DNA from: Ptychodera flava
Taxonomy: Eukaryota > Hemichordata > Enteropneusta > Ptychoderidae
Length of the DNA stretch: 64,000 bases
Assembly (NCBI RefSeq): GCF_041260155.1
Contig: NC_091929.1
Coordinates: 47,941,389 to 48,005,388, forward strand
Direction of reading: 5' to 3'
This document shows, in pieces, positions 47,781 through 58,553 of this stretch. The notes beneath the pieces are model-generated. The model was not told where the DNA came from, searched no databases, and worked only from the letters and a program-made list of their open reading frames with translations. Position numbers and translations under genes: made by a program. Each line of letters begins with the position of its first letter. Within the stretch, counting starts at the first letter, position 1.

Positions 47781-48500
47781 AACTAACTACTCAGACAGTA
47801 AGTACGGCATGTCTTATGGCCTCGTGGTAAAACCTCAGCCTCGATATCACACTTTATTCTAATGACCCGTATGTAGCATCACGTCATACATATAACAATC
47901 ACATAAAGTATAAGGCTGAATCATACTTGAACACTACAGAGTTGTTGCTGAAAATTCTGACAGCATAAATATACCTGACATTGTGGACTCGTTTTTTTTG
48001 AAAAACAAAAAGCAGAACAAAAACAAGAAACCCCCCCCCCCTCCCTGGAGACCAAAACAAGGGTCTCAACGAAGTTGACAGTGGCAACTCTAATACCCGA
48101 TATGGAACGTGGAATGACATGTGGAATGACATGTTTGCCCCACGGTCTGATGTGAAAAGTAGAACAAGCTCATATATTATGACAACACGGCACAGCCAGA
48201 GCCGGCAAATTCCCCACCCCGCCCCCACCCAAGCCCCACTATAAATGTGTTAGGGGACGAAACACAAAAACGTTCCCCCAGTAAAATTGATGATTTACTG
48301 CTGTCGCTATGTTTAGGGGGTTGGGGCGACTGTGGCGATGACCCCAATAACCCGAGCGCATTCGATACACGCCACAAGTGCCGCTACCATATCACAGCTA
48401 GGGGCGACGCGATACGGGTGCACTATTTTGCGTGCTGCGGGTACGCGGGTTCGGGCATGAAAAAAAAAGTAGGTGGTTTGGTATCATTTTCGCTAGTAAT
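47781..48500. other. LTR remnant and non-coding sequence
   Basis: The first part is likely the rest of the minus-strand gypsy 5' LTR, but its outer edge cannot be placed. A reading frame at 48247-48546 (+) has several Cys and His residues but no recognised domain. Confidence 0.35.
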
Positions 48501-48504
48501 TAGA

Positions 48505-48697
48505 ATGACCGCTAAAATAGTATCTATGTATTTATTTATGAAATAAAAGCCGTGAACTTCTTGAATAATGCCGTTATTTGAGTTTACATCTGGTAATTGA
48601 GTTTACATCTGGTAATCTGGTAAAAAGCGCCACCAACGTCAGAATAGTCCATTTTCCATCCAACATTCGCCGTTGCACAGCTCACTGCCGATCGAAG
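48505..48697. repeat. ~190-bp dispersed repeat, copy A
   Basis: Runs from GACCGCTAAAATAGTATCTA to CTGCCGATCGAAGCT. Copies occur at 55157-55320 (same orientation) and 53905-54030 (inverted, partial). Copy A has an extra internal duplication of TTGAGTTTACATCTGGTAA. It ends where the LINE ORF2 tail begins. Confidence 0.8.
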
Positions 48698-49984
48698 CTA
48701 TCTTTCTTGTACCCATATTGTAAATTGTTGACTCTTTGGTATTCTGTGCAATCTTCTGCAATCATATATGTATTTCTTACCTAAAATTACTAAAACATTA
48801 ACAGTGAATGTATCATATTTCGTTATAATTCCCAAGATAACATTCTCTGGAATCAGTGTTATCGAAACATTACAATTTTTCAGCAAAAGCGATTCTATAT
48901 CACTCCAAAATTGAAGAATATATTTGCACTCAAAAAAAAGATGGACTATGTCTTCCACCTATTTATTACAAAAAGTACATTTGTCATTTGTGATTACATT
49001 TGTTATTTTTAAAAATGTATTGGTAGCTATTGTACGTGTAAGAGTCTTGAACTGAAAGCTTTGCAGGGCAGTATCGTCTGTAATTTTGAAGGTCAATGGA
49101 AAGAATTTTTTAGGTCACGGACATGAAATCTTTCTATCCACTTGGTCGTACTGACTTGTGTTTTAACTTCATTCATTACCGTACTTTGAAAAGACTTAAA
49201 TATACTTTCCTACATATTTTTTCTGAAAAACGCTGGTTTATTAATCGATTGTGTTTTATTTTTTATTTTTTATTTCAATTGCTTAGGAATAGCATCAATA
49301 ATACTTATGAACTTCAACCTTTCTGATTGTGGTATATTGTATTTATGACTAAATTGATTAAATGTCATGACACAGCGATTTTCATCTAGTAAATCTTCCA
49401 AATTGCAGATACCATGTCTATGCCACTTAACATAATGCACTGATTAATTATTGATTTGAATGTTTGGATTGGACCAAAAGCACTGTGTGACTGGATCGCT
49501 ATCCTCGTCATCTTGATTCAATTGTTTCAGTTGGTCAGACCATGTCATCAAAGTATCTTTCCAGAACTTATTTTGACTAAAATATATTGATGCTACATTC
49601 CTTGCAATTGGTGGAGTAAAATAGTGGAGACACTGACCACTAAATCCACTAACAGCCTTAAACCATTCCTTCCATTGACTTTCTTTATCACAAATTAATC
49701 TATGAATCCAAGTAATATGTGAAGAACTAGCTAATGTTGACAAGTCTAACATGTTCAGACCGCCATTTTGTACATCACAGCATAATCTTAGTCCGTTTTT
49801 TTTGGCTGTCTGTTACTCCATATAAAGTTAAAGAGAACGTCATTCACTTTTTTCACTAGAGTTGTGGACATAATTGGTAAGACTGACATAATATGTATAA
49901 GCTTCGGTATTGCCAATGTTTTAATCACACATATTTCCCACACAGAGTCAGAGACCTTGTCGCCCATATACTTATCAAGCGTTC
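48698..49984 (-). pseudogene. LINE ORF2 C-terminal region
   Basis: Resumes after the nested LINE with KYMGDKVSDSVWEI, KVNDVLFNFIWSNRQ and KEWFKAVSGFSGQ, then ends with MEDIVHLFFECKYILQFWSD, the Cys/His tail typical of Tx1/L1-type LINEs. Multiple stops. The 3' UTR is not distinguishable from the adjoining 190-bp repeat. Confidence 0.75.
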
Positions 49985-51175
49985 AATTGAACTGACAATT
50001 ATTTATTATTATTTATTTCTTAAAAGCGCACTCCACTTCGTCTCAGTGCTCTGTACATTATACAATAAAAGGAGGTAATTAAAATCACAGATCACAAAAC
50101 ATACTATAACAATCTCTAAAAAGACAAGTTTTCAAGTATCGTTTAAATGTGTCAATTGAAAACTCTAGGACAGAAACATCTAAAGACAGATCATTCCATA
50201 AAATCGGGGCAGCCACTGAAAAGCCCTAAGACCATAATTTGTAGTAGTGTACCTTGTATCATGCCTAGTTAAAAGAACTTTATTCGACGAGCGAAGATTG
50301 CGATGAGGTACTTGGATATCTATCAATGACGTAAGGTAATCTGGACAGTTGCCAATGAGTATTTGAAAGTAAGGAGGTTAATATTGAACTTAATCCTTTC
50401 CCTTACTGGCAACCAATGAAGTCTAAATAATACAGGTGTAACATGTTCAAATTTTTTTGTACGAGTAACCAGTCGTGCTGCAGCATTTTGCACAGACAGA
50501 ATTTTGTCGAGGTGATAATTTTGAATACCATAAAGAAGACCGTTACAATAGTCTAATTTCGATGTGACAAAAGCATGGACCAATTTCTCTGTCGTATTTG
50601 CATCAATCAAGGAACGAATTTTACCTAATTTATACAAGGCAAAAAAGGCCGATTTACATAAGTTATTTACATGACTAGACATAAAACCGTCAGAGTCAAG
50701 TAACACTCCTAGGTTTCTAACTGATGTTGATGGAATGATATCACATGAGCCGACGCTCAAAGATTCAAGTTTTGTACTATCCTTGCGAAAACGTGATGAA
50801 AATTGTATGACTTCGGTCTTATTATCATTTAAAAACAACATATTTGACGTCATCCATTGACGAATATTCGCTACACACTGTTCAAGATCTAACCTAACGT
50901 CCTCAGGACTCTTACAAACAACATAAATCTGGGAATCGTCTGCGTAAAACATGTAATCTAAACCCTGAGCGGAAATAATGTCATCTAAAGGACTAGTGTA
51001 CAAAGTGAAAAGGATGGGCCCAGTACAGAACCTTGGGGAACACCATACCTTAAAACAGCACATTCTGAAATAGTTGAATTAACAGAAATACGCTGAACCC
51101 GGTCTGTCAAATATGATCTCAGCCACTGAATCACTAGACCGGATATTCTAAACTGACAACCGGCAAGTAGTTTAA
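49985..51175 (-). mobile_element. CR1/Jockey-like LINE nested in the L1-type LINE
   Basis: Open minus-strand frame 50323-51063 (246 residues): GPILFTLYTSPLDDII, DYMFYADDSQIYV (catalytic YADD intact), FLNDNKTEVIQFSS, SVRNLGVLLDSDGFM, LDYCNGLLYG and VQNAAARLVTRTKKFEHVTP with LHWLPVRERI. All are standard CR1/Jockey RT and tail blocks. It is 5'-truncated (no endonuclease). It splits the host LINE's ORF2 between conserved blocks. A TTATT-rich 3' tail is seen near 50000-50030. Confidence 0.88.
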
Positions 51176-51195
51176 TTCTTCAATTATTTCAAGCT

Positions 51196-53565
51196 TTACA
51201 TCAAAGGTGATTCCAAGTAGAGTGAGAGGTTCGTCAGACCATTGAATATTTTGTTTTGTTTCCAGCTGTTCCCCACAGCAGGCTTTTGAACCAAACCAAA
51301 TCGCTTTAGTTTATCAAAGTTTGGACAGAGACCAGAGATTAAAGAAAACTTTTCGAATATGTTAAGGGCCTCCTGCAATGACCTTTGTGAACCATCTAAG
51401 AGTAAACACGAATCATCAGCATACTGACCTAGCAGGAATTCTTTCTGACTTATGTAAAAACCTTTAACGTGGGAGACCTTCTTATTGAGGCTGCCAAAAG
51501 CTCGACTGCTGTAATGAACAGGTAAGGCGACAATGGGTCACCCTGTCGAACTCCTCTATGAAGATCGAAAAATTGTGGAAAGTTCCCATTATTTATTACA
51601 CAACTGTTTATATTTCTATAACACATTTCTACCCATTTACAGAAACTTTCACCCAACTTTAAATATTTCAGTACTTTTAACATTCAGTCCCATTCTATTG
51701 AGTCGAAAGCTTTTCGAAGTCGATCAACAACATTAAACCCGGCAAATTCTTTTCTTTGGCCGTGCATAAAACATCATAGACGAGTCTGGTTTTCTCCCAA
51801 TAAATCGCCCTTTCAAAACCCCTTTTGATTTTCATGGATAATATCGGGTAACACACTTTCATTCTATTGGCTAACACTGTTGATGCAATCTTATAATCTG
51901 TGTTTAATATAGTTATTGGTCGCCAGTTCTTTAAAAGTTGCCTGTCTTTTTTTTTTGTTTGGCAAACATGTAATTATACCTTGTTTTTGTGTTATTTAGA
52001 ATTCACCTGAATGGAGAACTTGATTTAATGACCTCGTGACGAATTTCCAATTGTCACCCAGAACATTTTATAAAACTCTGGTAGAAAGCCGTCTGAACCT
52101 GGACTTTTATTATTTGACATACCTTTCAATGCTTTTGTACATTCTTCAATTGCCAATGCACCCTCTAATTTTGACTCTGCTCTACATTAAGTTTAGGGAT
52201 ATCTTCATGTTCTGTCAGAAACACACTGTCGATTATGTTCTCACGACCTCGTTTACTAGTATACAGTGCTTCATAATATGATTTTTGTGTCTTTAAAATT
52301 TGTTGTTGTTCTGTTACAACTTTATCTTTTTCGATCAGTTTATATATGATTTATTAACATACTGTCTTTTCTTCAAGCGAATAAAAATATTTTGATGGTT
52401 TTGACCACCGTGCTTTTGAGCGCAAAATTGCTCCTTCTACTTTAATTTGCCTTAATTTCTCGACTGATAGCTTTTTTGATTCTAGTTTTTCTAGATTTTG
52501 TGCAGTGGGGGAATCTGTAAACTCTCGCTCAAGATCTTCTATTTCTCTTTCTAATTCTCTTTCTCTTGCTTCTCTTTCTCGTTTTTTCCTACTGGCATAT
52601 GATATGGAGGCACCTCTAATTTTCAACTGTATCATTTCCCATAACACCTGGTCAGGTATTGTGTATTTTTAATCTTCCTTGGTCGATTCATCGACCCAGG
52701 AAGATGAAAAATACACAATAATTGTGATCACGGTAATCGTTGAGAACTTCCCTAATAGTTTCATTGACTAAATTGATGTAATTGTGATCATTTAAAAGGG
52801 AGGTGTTCAGGTTCCAGAAACCTTTCCCTCTGCTATGATTGATAATAGAAACACTAAGCAGTATAGGTGCATGATCTGTTCTATACCCTGGGGAAATTTG
52901 ACATTTCTCTGTCATTGAGGCGAAATCTGGAGAGGTTAAGAAATAATCTAATCGACTTTGTATTAGAGTAATTTGGATTTTTCCTTCGCCATGTGTATTT
53001 TCGCTTGTTTTCATTCCGTGCACGCCAAACATCTATTAAATTAAAATCTGAACACATCAAATCCACTGCTCCTCTTGCACCAGGATTTACGTAAGTTCTA
53101 TAGCCAAATGTATCTAGTTCATGATTTCTAACAACATTCCAGTCACCTACTGCAATGATGAAATTATTTTCAAACATTTCTATATCTGCATGTAATGTTG
53201 AAAAGAAAACTGGTTCGTCGCTGTTTGGGCCATAAAGACTTGATAACGTGAAACGTTTCTCCATGATTGTAATATCCAATACAATATATCTCCCCCAGGG
53301 TCACATTTAATTTTGTTCATTTTAAACTCAACATTTCTTGCAAACAAGATAGCAACTCCTCTACTTGTACTCAACGCTGAACTGAAATAACATGGTGCAC
53401 CCCATTCATTACGCCATCTATTACATCATCATCCACAGAATGTGTTTCTTGTAAACAACAAATAGAAAACCGTTTTTTTTTCAGCCAAAGAAAGAGGTCT
53501 TTACGCTTCTTATAATCTTTTAAATCACGGACATCCATAGAAATGATCTCTAACTTAACAGACAT
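51196..53565 (-). pseudogene. LINE ORF2, endonuclease and most of RT
   Basis: Endonuclease (53565-52881): SVKLEIISMDVRDL, CCLQETHSVDD, FIIAVGDWNVV, YRTDHAPILLSV are the blocks of apurinic-type LINE endonucleases that nick target DNA; the final SDH-like element is seen as TDHAP. Then a Lys/Arg/Glu-rich connecting coil near 52380-52620 and RT blocks SIEW-like (51700), GLMLLIDFEKL (motif A region) and RGVRQGDPLSPYLFI (motif B region). The catalytic FADD block lies in a degraded section near 51400. Several frameshifts. Confidence 0.82.
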
Positions 53566-53904
53566 GAGGGTCAGGAAAACGGACGAAACAAAGCACTAGC
53601 CCTCGGGAAGAGCGGGAGAAAAGGAGAAAAAAATACGAAAACAGAGGGAAAAAAACAAAAAAAAACACAGAAAAGGAAAACAAAAAAGCGAAAAGGCATC
53701 GCAACAAAGACGCTAACGACAGAGCCGTACTCATTTTGTCAAAAAAACCACAAAAATTGACATAAAAAAGGCTCCGCCATGAAACTTGGTTTGCTTGTAT
53801 TGTCTACTAAAAATTTAACGCACTTCAAAGTTTTGTTGCCAAGTATTTCTGCCAAAAATAGACTCACTTCAAAATTATGTAACCACTCCAAGTTGAAAAT
53901 TAGC

Positions 53905-54030
53905 ATTTCAATACTGGCGTTGGTGGCGCATTACCAGATGTAAACTCAAATAACGCATTATTCAAGAAGTTCACGGCTTTTATTAAATAAATAAATACAT
54001 AGATACTATTTTAGCAGTCATATATTAGCA
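53905..54030. repeat. 190-bp dispersed repeat, inverted copy B
   Basis: Reverse complement of the repeat at 48505 and 55157, from the CCAACGCCAGTATT side to the ACTGCTAAAATAG side. It lies between ORF2 and ORF1 of the LINE. Confidence 0.8.
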
Positions 54031-54249
54031 CATTTACATTTTTGAATTTTCAAATGCTTTGAGAGGCACAAAAACATTAGCGGACAAAGACTTCAAGAAA
54101 CGTTTTGGGATTTAGACAATATAAAGATATAAACATGGAGGGGAAAAATGAAAAGACCGCTTACATGGCTTAAATAATCTAGGAGATGTTTTGACGGGGC
54201 CGGTACTGGCACCCATCAATATAAAGCTTGCCATTTCTAAAGGAAATCT

Positions 54250-55016
54250 TCTTTTTCTCTTTTCTGGCAGCATCCATGACGGGCTTCAGTTGTTTTCTTC
54301 TTTCTAAGTCTTCTCCATAGGAAGGTCATTGGTTACAAAAATTCTGTCCCTTCCAAAACGATTCTTGCTCTTCTGAGAATATCAAACTTCTGCGGCCTAT
54401 TGTGTAGTCTTACAATGATCTGTCTTGGCCTTGTATTTCCTTTAAAACCAGTTCTGTGAGCGTTCTCGATTTCACTCATCGAAAGATCAAAATGTAAAGA
54501 CAGGATTTCTCGTGTAATGGTCATGGTATCTTCTTTTGTTTCTCTTCTACTCCGCCAATGTGCACGTTGAAACTCCTTGAATGTCTCTCATGTCGAGTAC
54601 TATCTTCTTTCAGATCTTTCAACTCATGTTGTGCATTCTCAACGTCAACTTTCTAGTTTACCAGCTGCTTTCTCAGGCCTTCAATTTCATTTTTCAAATC
54701 GGCAACTTCGTCTCCCGTTTATTCGAGTGCTTTCTCAAAGTCCTTTTGCGTTGATTCAACGACTTCAAGTCTTTTTAAAGTTTGGACTATGATTTCGTTA
54801 TTTTCTTTCATGTCGCTTTGTATCTTTGTGACGGTCGACCGCCGAGGACACAAATTTACGGAATTCAGAGTCATCATCGACTATACGCTTATCTTCTGGT
54901 GCAGCACAGAAGCCTTCAAAATCAATTATGCGTTTCGGTGAACCAGGTGTGGCCTGTTCGTTCATTGACGTACCGGTTTTTGCTGAGTTTTTCGTTTTCC
55001 TACCTCCTGACTGCAT
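54250..55016 (-). pseudogene. LINE ORF1 protein
   Basis: The N-terminal part is Lys/Ser-rich and disordered; the middle (about 54570-54790 on the minus strand) is rich in Lys, Glu and Leu in a heptad-like pattern, suggesting a coiled coil; the C-terminal part has SEIENAHRTGFKGNTRPRQI and HNRPQKFDILRRAR, the RNA-binding domain of L1-type ORF1 proteins. It would form trimers and coat LINE RNA. Frameshifts divide it. Confidence 0.75.
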
Positions 55017-55156
55017 TCTTCTGTACTCTTTAGCCTTCTTCGTGGTTAATTGAAGTCGTTTTGTTGGTATTGTCTTTGTTTTCGGGCAGAAAAGCGAAGA
55101 TTTTGACGGCGATCACGGAGCCTCCCAAAAAACACGTCACCATGTTATTTCAAGAT

Positions 55157-55320
55157 TAAAATGACTGCTAAAATAGTATCTATGTATTTATTCATTTTAA
55201 TAAAAGCCGTGAACTTCTTGAATAATGCGTTATTTGAGTTTACATCTGGTAAGGCGCCACCAACGCCAGTATAGTCCGTTCCCATCCAACATTCGCCGTT
55301 GCACAGCAAACTGCCGATCG
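55157..55320. repeat. 190-bp dispersed repeat, copy C
   Basis: Same orientation as copy A, beginning right after the LINE 5' end (AAAATGACTGCTAAAATAG) and ending CTGCCGATCGAAGCT. Confidence 0.8.
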
Positions 55321-55629
55321 AAGCTTTCGAAATGACTGAACACGGCTGAGTAATAATATGAACAGATTTCAGAACAACTCGCTATTTTAACTTTTTATGT
55401 TATGATTAGGATGAATAGTTTAAAAGTAAATTTCGGATTGTTGACAGCACAGATGAACTGGGAGATGAACTTCAGTTCGTTGAAACTCAACATGTCTAAT
55501 AATTTGTTACATTTTCATAGAATGCCATGCCCTTCTCACACTTCAGATTAGTTCAAGATTGGATTCAAGAATTTCTACCATGGTTTTACAGCACGTGATC
55601 AACAGGATAACTACTTGTATGGTCTGTGA

Positions 55630-55920
55630 TTAGAAAAAGCTTTCGTCCATTTCAGCGAGAAGAAAAAGAAAAAGGAGAATTTTATTGATTGGGTTGAAGA
55701 GAACTGTGACATAAAACATGTTTGTGCGAGACAGTTCAGAAAATTTTATAATGATTTCAAACATTATCCACAAATATTACATTGTAAATTAAGCTTTGAA
55801 TGGTTTAACAAGAATGGTAAAAATTTGTTGTTATATTTTGATGACCAGAAATTTTTCAGTGGACCCATCCTCTACAGTGCACATGTAATTTATGCGCAGC
55901 GACCTTTAACTTACCTGTGA
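55630..55920 (+). CDS. Unrecognised open stretch before the viral-like cluster
   Basis: About 96 open codons without an ATG, following a stop at 55627-55629. It encodes a Lys-rich start, then FIDWVEENCDIKHVCARQFR and KLSFEWFNKNGKNLLLYFDD. The composition is protein-like, with aromatic and charged residues, in contrast to nearby sequence. It may be an exon or a broken gene at the edge of the viral-like element. I do not recognise a family. Confidence 0.35.
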   Translation, partial: LEKAFVHFSEKKKKKENFIDWVEENCDIKHVCARQFRKFYNDFKHYPQILHCKLSFEWFNKNGKNLLLYFDDQKFFSGPILYSAHVIYAQRPLTYL

Positions 55921-56127
55921 TGTCATAACACAGGTCTGAAATTCTACAGTTTTCATGAAAAATTTCTGCAGAGTTTTTTCTGAACTATCCGTCAACTTGT
56001 CCACCCGATAGATAAAATTTTAGAAATTTCCTCTGAACTTAAAATATGCTGGAAGACCATTACTTCAAATAAAATGAGCCGTTTTAAATAAATAACACTG
56101 ATATCCAAAGTGTTCACACTTTTATCT

Positions 56128-56534
56128 TTATGTAAAAAATGTGGTTCCGGAGTTGTTCTCTACTCTATTCCCACCAACAAAACATTCAATATTCATTTCA
56201 TTACGATCTTTATCGATACTTATAATAATATCACAAGTTGTTCTGTTGTCTGTTTTCATAGCGTAATATCCAACCAAATCATCAAACTCGTCTCCTGTAG
56301 CTAACTTTACACATCTAATGAGAACTGTACCATGTTGAAGTATTTTCATATTATCAATCATCTGTTGATTTGTTGTCTGTAAAGTTAATTCAACTGTCCC
56401 TCCCCCACACTCTTCAGACCCAGTTTCTTTAGAGTGGTGTCCCAAAATAATCTAACTGGAACCCCGCTAGCATTGTATGAGCAATAATTCTCCCCCTCGT
56501 TTATCCACCTTCGCAGTGTATTATCTGATGACAT
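56128..56534 (-). pseudogene. Viral-like protein of unknown role, frameshifted
   Basis: A start codon at 56534 lies inside the end of the preceding fibre-like gene (14-bp overlap, ATGTCATCAGATAA). The first frame is open to about 56400, then coding appears to pass to another frame near a C-run at 56397-56407 and continues to a stop at 56128-56130. The second part looks beta-rich (GTVELTLQ, TVLIRCVKLATGDEFDDLV, CDIIISIDKD). Position after a fibre-like gene suggests a structural or attachment role, which is inference only. Confidence 0.5.
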
Positions 56535-57057
56535 TATTGTTGAAAGAGGTTTGATCTTGAGGTGAATCGGTTATACCGAGTAGTGTAATGTATGGCTTAG
56601 GAGTAAGCCAACAATGAAAATCTAGCAACTTATATTTGTTAACATTGCTATCAAAATAAATCACATTTGGAGTTCCTGGCAGTTCAGCAACTCCACCTGC
56701 AATTTCACTATCCAATATATCTAAGATGTTACGTGGTACATTATAAGGCATGAATTTCTGACTATCCGAATCCCATGTCAGGGCAAAAGGAGTAGGATCA
56801 TTTGAAGCCTTTGTAGCGTCTATTGTGATTTCATCGACGTCTTTCAGTTCAGAAAATTCTACAGCATGTATGTGTTTCTGCGCTGTTGCGGGCGATAAAA
56901 CAAAAAGTTTTTCACGGTCCTTGTATCGAAGGACGTAATCCTTATTATGATTACCTGCTATCTTAGTATTATTGTTAACTTTAACATCACTCAGATCTTC
57001 GAGCTCGAGATTTTGTACGTGAATTGCACCTAGACCGAAGTTACTTGGGCCAGACAT
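56521..57057 (-). CDS. Fibre-like candidate protein
   Basis: Start chosen at the ATG at 57057, 7-18 bases after a TATA motif (CCTATATACAGT on the plus strand at 57064-57075). About 178 residues. Two related segments, LELEDLSDVKV...YVLRYKDREKLFV and ELKDVDEITI...FALTWDSDSQKF, match a repeat style common in trimeric viral and phage fibres (L-x-D-V then L-x-W/Y-x-D). The middle part ends with a hydrophobic strand-rich C-terminus (KPYITLLGI). It is divergently transcribed from the 141-residue membrane protein and overlaps the next gene. Function is inferred from pattern only. Confidence 0.55.
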   Translation of the reverse strand: MSGPSNFGLGAIHVQNLELEDLSDVKVNNNTKIAGNHNKDYVLRYKDREKLFVLSPATAQKHIHAVEFSELKDVDEITIDATKASNDPTPFALTWDSDSQKFMPYNVPRNILDILDSEIAGGVAELPGTPNVIYFDSNVNKYKLLDFHCWLTPKPYITLLGITDSPQDQTSFNNNVIR

Positions 57058-57115
57058 AATTATCCTATATACAGTGAAAATTAAAATAATACCTTGTAAT
57101 ATACAATACACAATC

Positions 57116-57541
57116 ATGGCTTCAGCTATAGGAATGACAGTTCTCGGTGCTGTATTAAATGCAACGGCATTCACAGGAGGAAATATTATCGGTCAAAAGC
57201 TTTCTGGGAATGGTGAGGCTCTTATTGAAGAGAAAATTAGACATGATAAGGCATTAGAAAAATTTGAACATGATCGCAACGTCTGGTCAGAAAAAAGATT
57301 ACTCCAGGCTGATTGGGAAAGAGAAAATCAAGCAAAGGACGCGCATGCTGCAGCTGAATTAAGAGATACAGATGCAGAAATCCTGGAAGAAGCAGAAGCG
57401 GTGGCCAACTCTACGTCAGGCCATTCCGAAGGCGAAGCAGTTCAATTCTCAGATTATTATCAGCCCAGTCCTGAGCAAAAGAAATATGAAATGATTTATA
57501 TTGCTGGAGGATTGGTTGTGGGATGGTTTATGCTGCGTTAG
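57116..57541 (+). CDS. Small membrane/coiled protein of the viral-like element
   Basis: 141 residues from the ATG at 57116; an upstream in-frame ATG at 57074 would extend into the opposing gene's promoter. N-terminus is hydrophobic and Gly/Ala-rich (MASAIGMTVLGAVLNATAF), the middle is strongly charged and probably helical (EEKIRHDKALEKFEHDRNVW), and the C-terminus has a membrane helix (MIYIAGGLVVGWFML). I recall similar charged-helix proteins beside viral-type polymerases in invertebrate genomes, but cannot name the family. Its stop codon abuts that of the penton-like gene with no spacer. Confidence 0.65.
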   Translation: MASAIGMTVLGAVLNATAFTGGNIIGQKLSGNGEALIEEKIRHDKALEKFEHDRNVWSEKRLLQADWERENQAKDAHAAAELRDTDAEILEEAEAVANSTSGHSEGEAVQFSDYYQPSPEQKKYEMIYIAGGLVVGWFMLR

Positions 57542-58246
57542 CTACAATAATTCAATACAAAAGCTAATTGGCCAGTTATTGAAATTGACCATGTTTCCAT
57601 CCTGATCTGTTATCCAAATACGCATTGAACTCATATGGTCTGAACCCTTTCTCAATGGTATGGAAATTGAGCCGTTTTTTTCACTTATTTCTTTTATATC
57701 CTGGACGATAAGTATTTGTAAACAGTCCGATACTTTCCCCTGTATGTATTCACCCGAGCCAAATGAAACATAATTTCCAGTAACATCAATGACATCTGAA
57801 TGAACTATGTATTTAGTGACTGTTAAGAAATCTGCTCGACCTGGACTCATAGTACTTTTTATCACGGGGTTGTCCTCAGGTTTATCTGAAAAACCGACGA
57901 GGTTAGCGAAGTTACCTGTAGCATTAAAAAATACTTTAACATCTTTAGCCAAAGTTAGATAAACGCGGTTTGTCGGCAGATGTTTTTCAAAATTAATTTT
58001 TTGCTTCAACCCGATTGCTTTGTTTAACATATCTATATTGTAGTTACCTGGACGTATTGATTTAGTCTTCTTCGGTTGGTCACCTTCTTGGTATTTTAGT
58101 ACATTATTCGTCGATGTTATGTTATGCCATGAATTATATAGTCCACACTCTAGCAGTCTTATTTTAGTAAACTGTGTCATGTCAATGCTAGGGTTAAAAT
58201 TAACAGTAACCGGTTTGCCTGTTTTGCTTACAATCCAAATGATCAT
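57542..58246 (-). CDS. Penton-like / minor capsid candidate
   Basis: 234 residues, complete, starting at 58246 about 8-20 bases after TTGTATATACATT (plus strand 58254-58266). Beta-rich throughout, with alternating hydrophobic pattern (KPVTVNFNPSI, TKIRLLECGLYNSW, HLPTNRVYLTLAKDVKVFF, CLQILIVQDIKEI). The C-terminus MRIWITDQDGNMVNFN followed by WPISFCIELL is a signature I associate with a conserved protein of Polinton-like and related elements, probably a single jelly-roll penton that would sit at capsid vertices. That identity rests on size, strand content, C-terminal motif and company, not on a search. Confidence 0.55.
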   Translation of the reverse strand: MIIWIVSKTGKPVTVNFNPSIDMTQFTKIRLLECGLYNSWHNITSTNNVLKYQEGDQPKKTKSIRPGNYNIDMLNKAIGLKQKINFEKHLPTNRVYLTLAKDVKVFFNATGNFANLVGFSDKPEDNPVIKSTMSPGRADFLTVTKYIVHSDVIDVTGNYVSFGSGEYIQGKVSDCLQILIVQDIKEISEKNGSISIPLRKGSDHMSSMRIWITDQDGNMVNFNNWPISFCIELL

Positions 58247-58264
58247 CTCCGCGTTGTATATACA

Positions 58265-58495
58265 TTACAAAGTATAAGGTTCTGCAGGAATAATATTTTT
58301 CTGTTCAAGGAGATCTTTTGTCACAACCGCAGCAGCAGTCGCACCGCCTAATTTTATCCACCGAGTCAAATTTGGTCGACTTGGATCGCCCATATCAATT
58401 TTCAGAAATTTGCTGGAGATCATTAGATATCCCATCGTAAGACCAGCGATTACAATACCATCGTACATTGTGTTTACAACTGTTTTAGTATCCAT
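58265..58495 (-). CDS. Small membrane protein
   Basis: About 76 residues from the ATG at 58495, preceded by AAGTATATAAAAT on the plus strand (58506-58518). An upstream ATG (58567) would add a hydrophobic N-terminus but lies inside the neighbouring gene. A membrane segment YDGIVIAGLTMGYLMI is followed by a polar stretch (DMGDPSRPNLTRWIKLGG) and a second hydrophobic Ala-rich section. Between two structural candidates in the same direction; function unknown, perhaps a capsid-associated or membrane-modifying peptide. Confidence 0.55.
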   Translation of the reverse strand: MDTKTVVNTMYDGIVIAGLTMGYLMISSKFLKIDMGDPSRPNLTRWIKLGGATAAAVVTKDLLEQKNIIPAEPYTL

Positions 58496-58553
58496 GATTG
58501 CTGACAAGTATATAAAATAGAAAAATAAAATAATTACGGAATTCCTTACGGAG

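Larger units (their letters stand above)
48698..55150 (-). mobile_element. L1/Tx1-type LINE, minus strand
   Basis: From its 5' end near 55150: ORF1 (about 55016-54250), a gap with an inverted repeat copy, then ORF2 (53565-48698) with endonuclease, RT and cysteine-rich tail. Both frames are broken and a second LINE is inserted at about 49985-51175. Direct copies of a ~190-bp repeat abut both ends. Confidence 0.8.

Noticed and set aside
48247..48546. Cys/His-rich small protein
   Set aside because: No spacing typical of a zinc finger; part of it lies in the 190-bp dispersed repeat.
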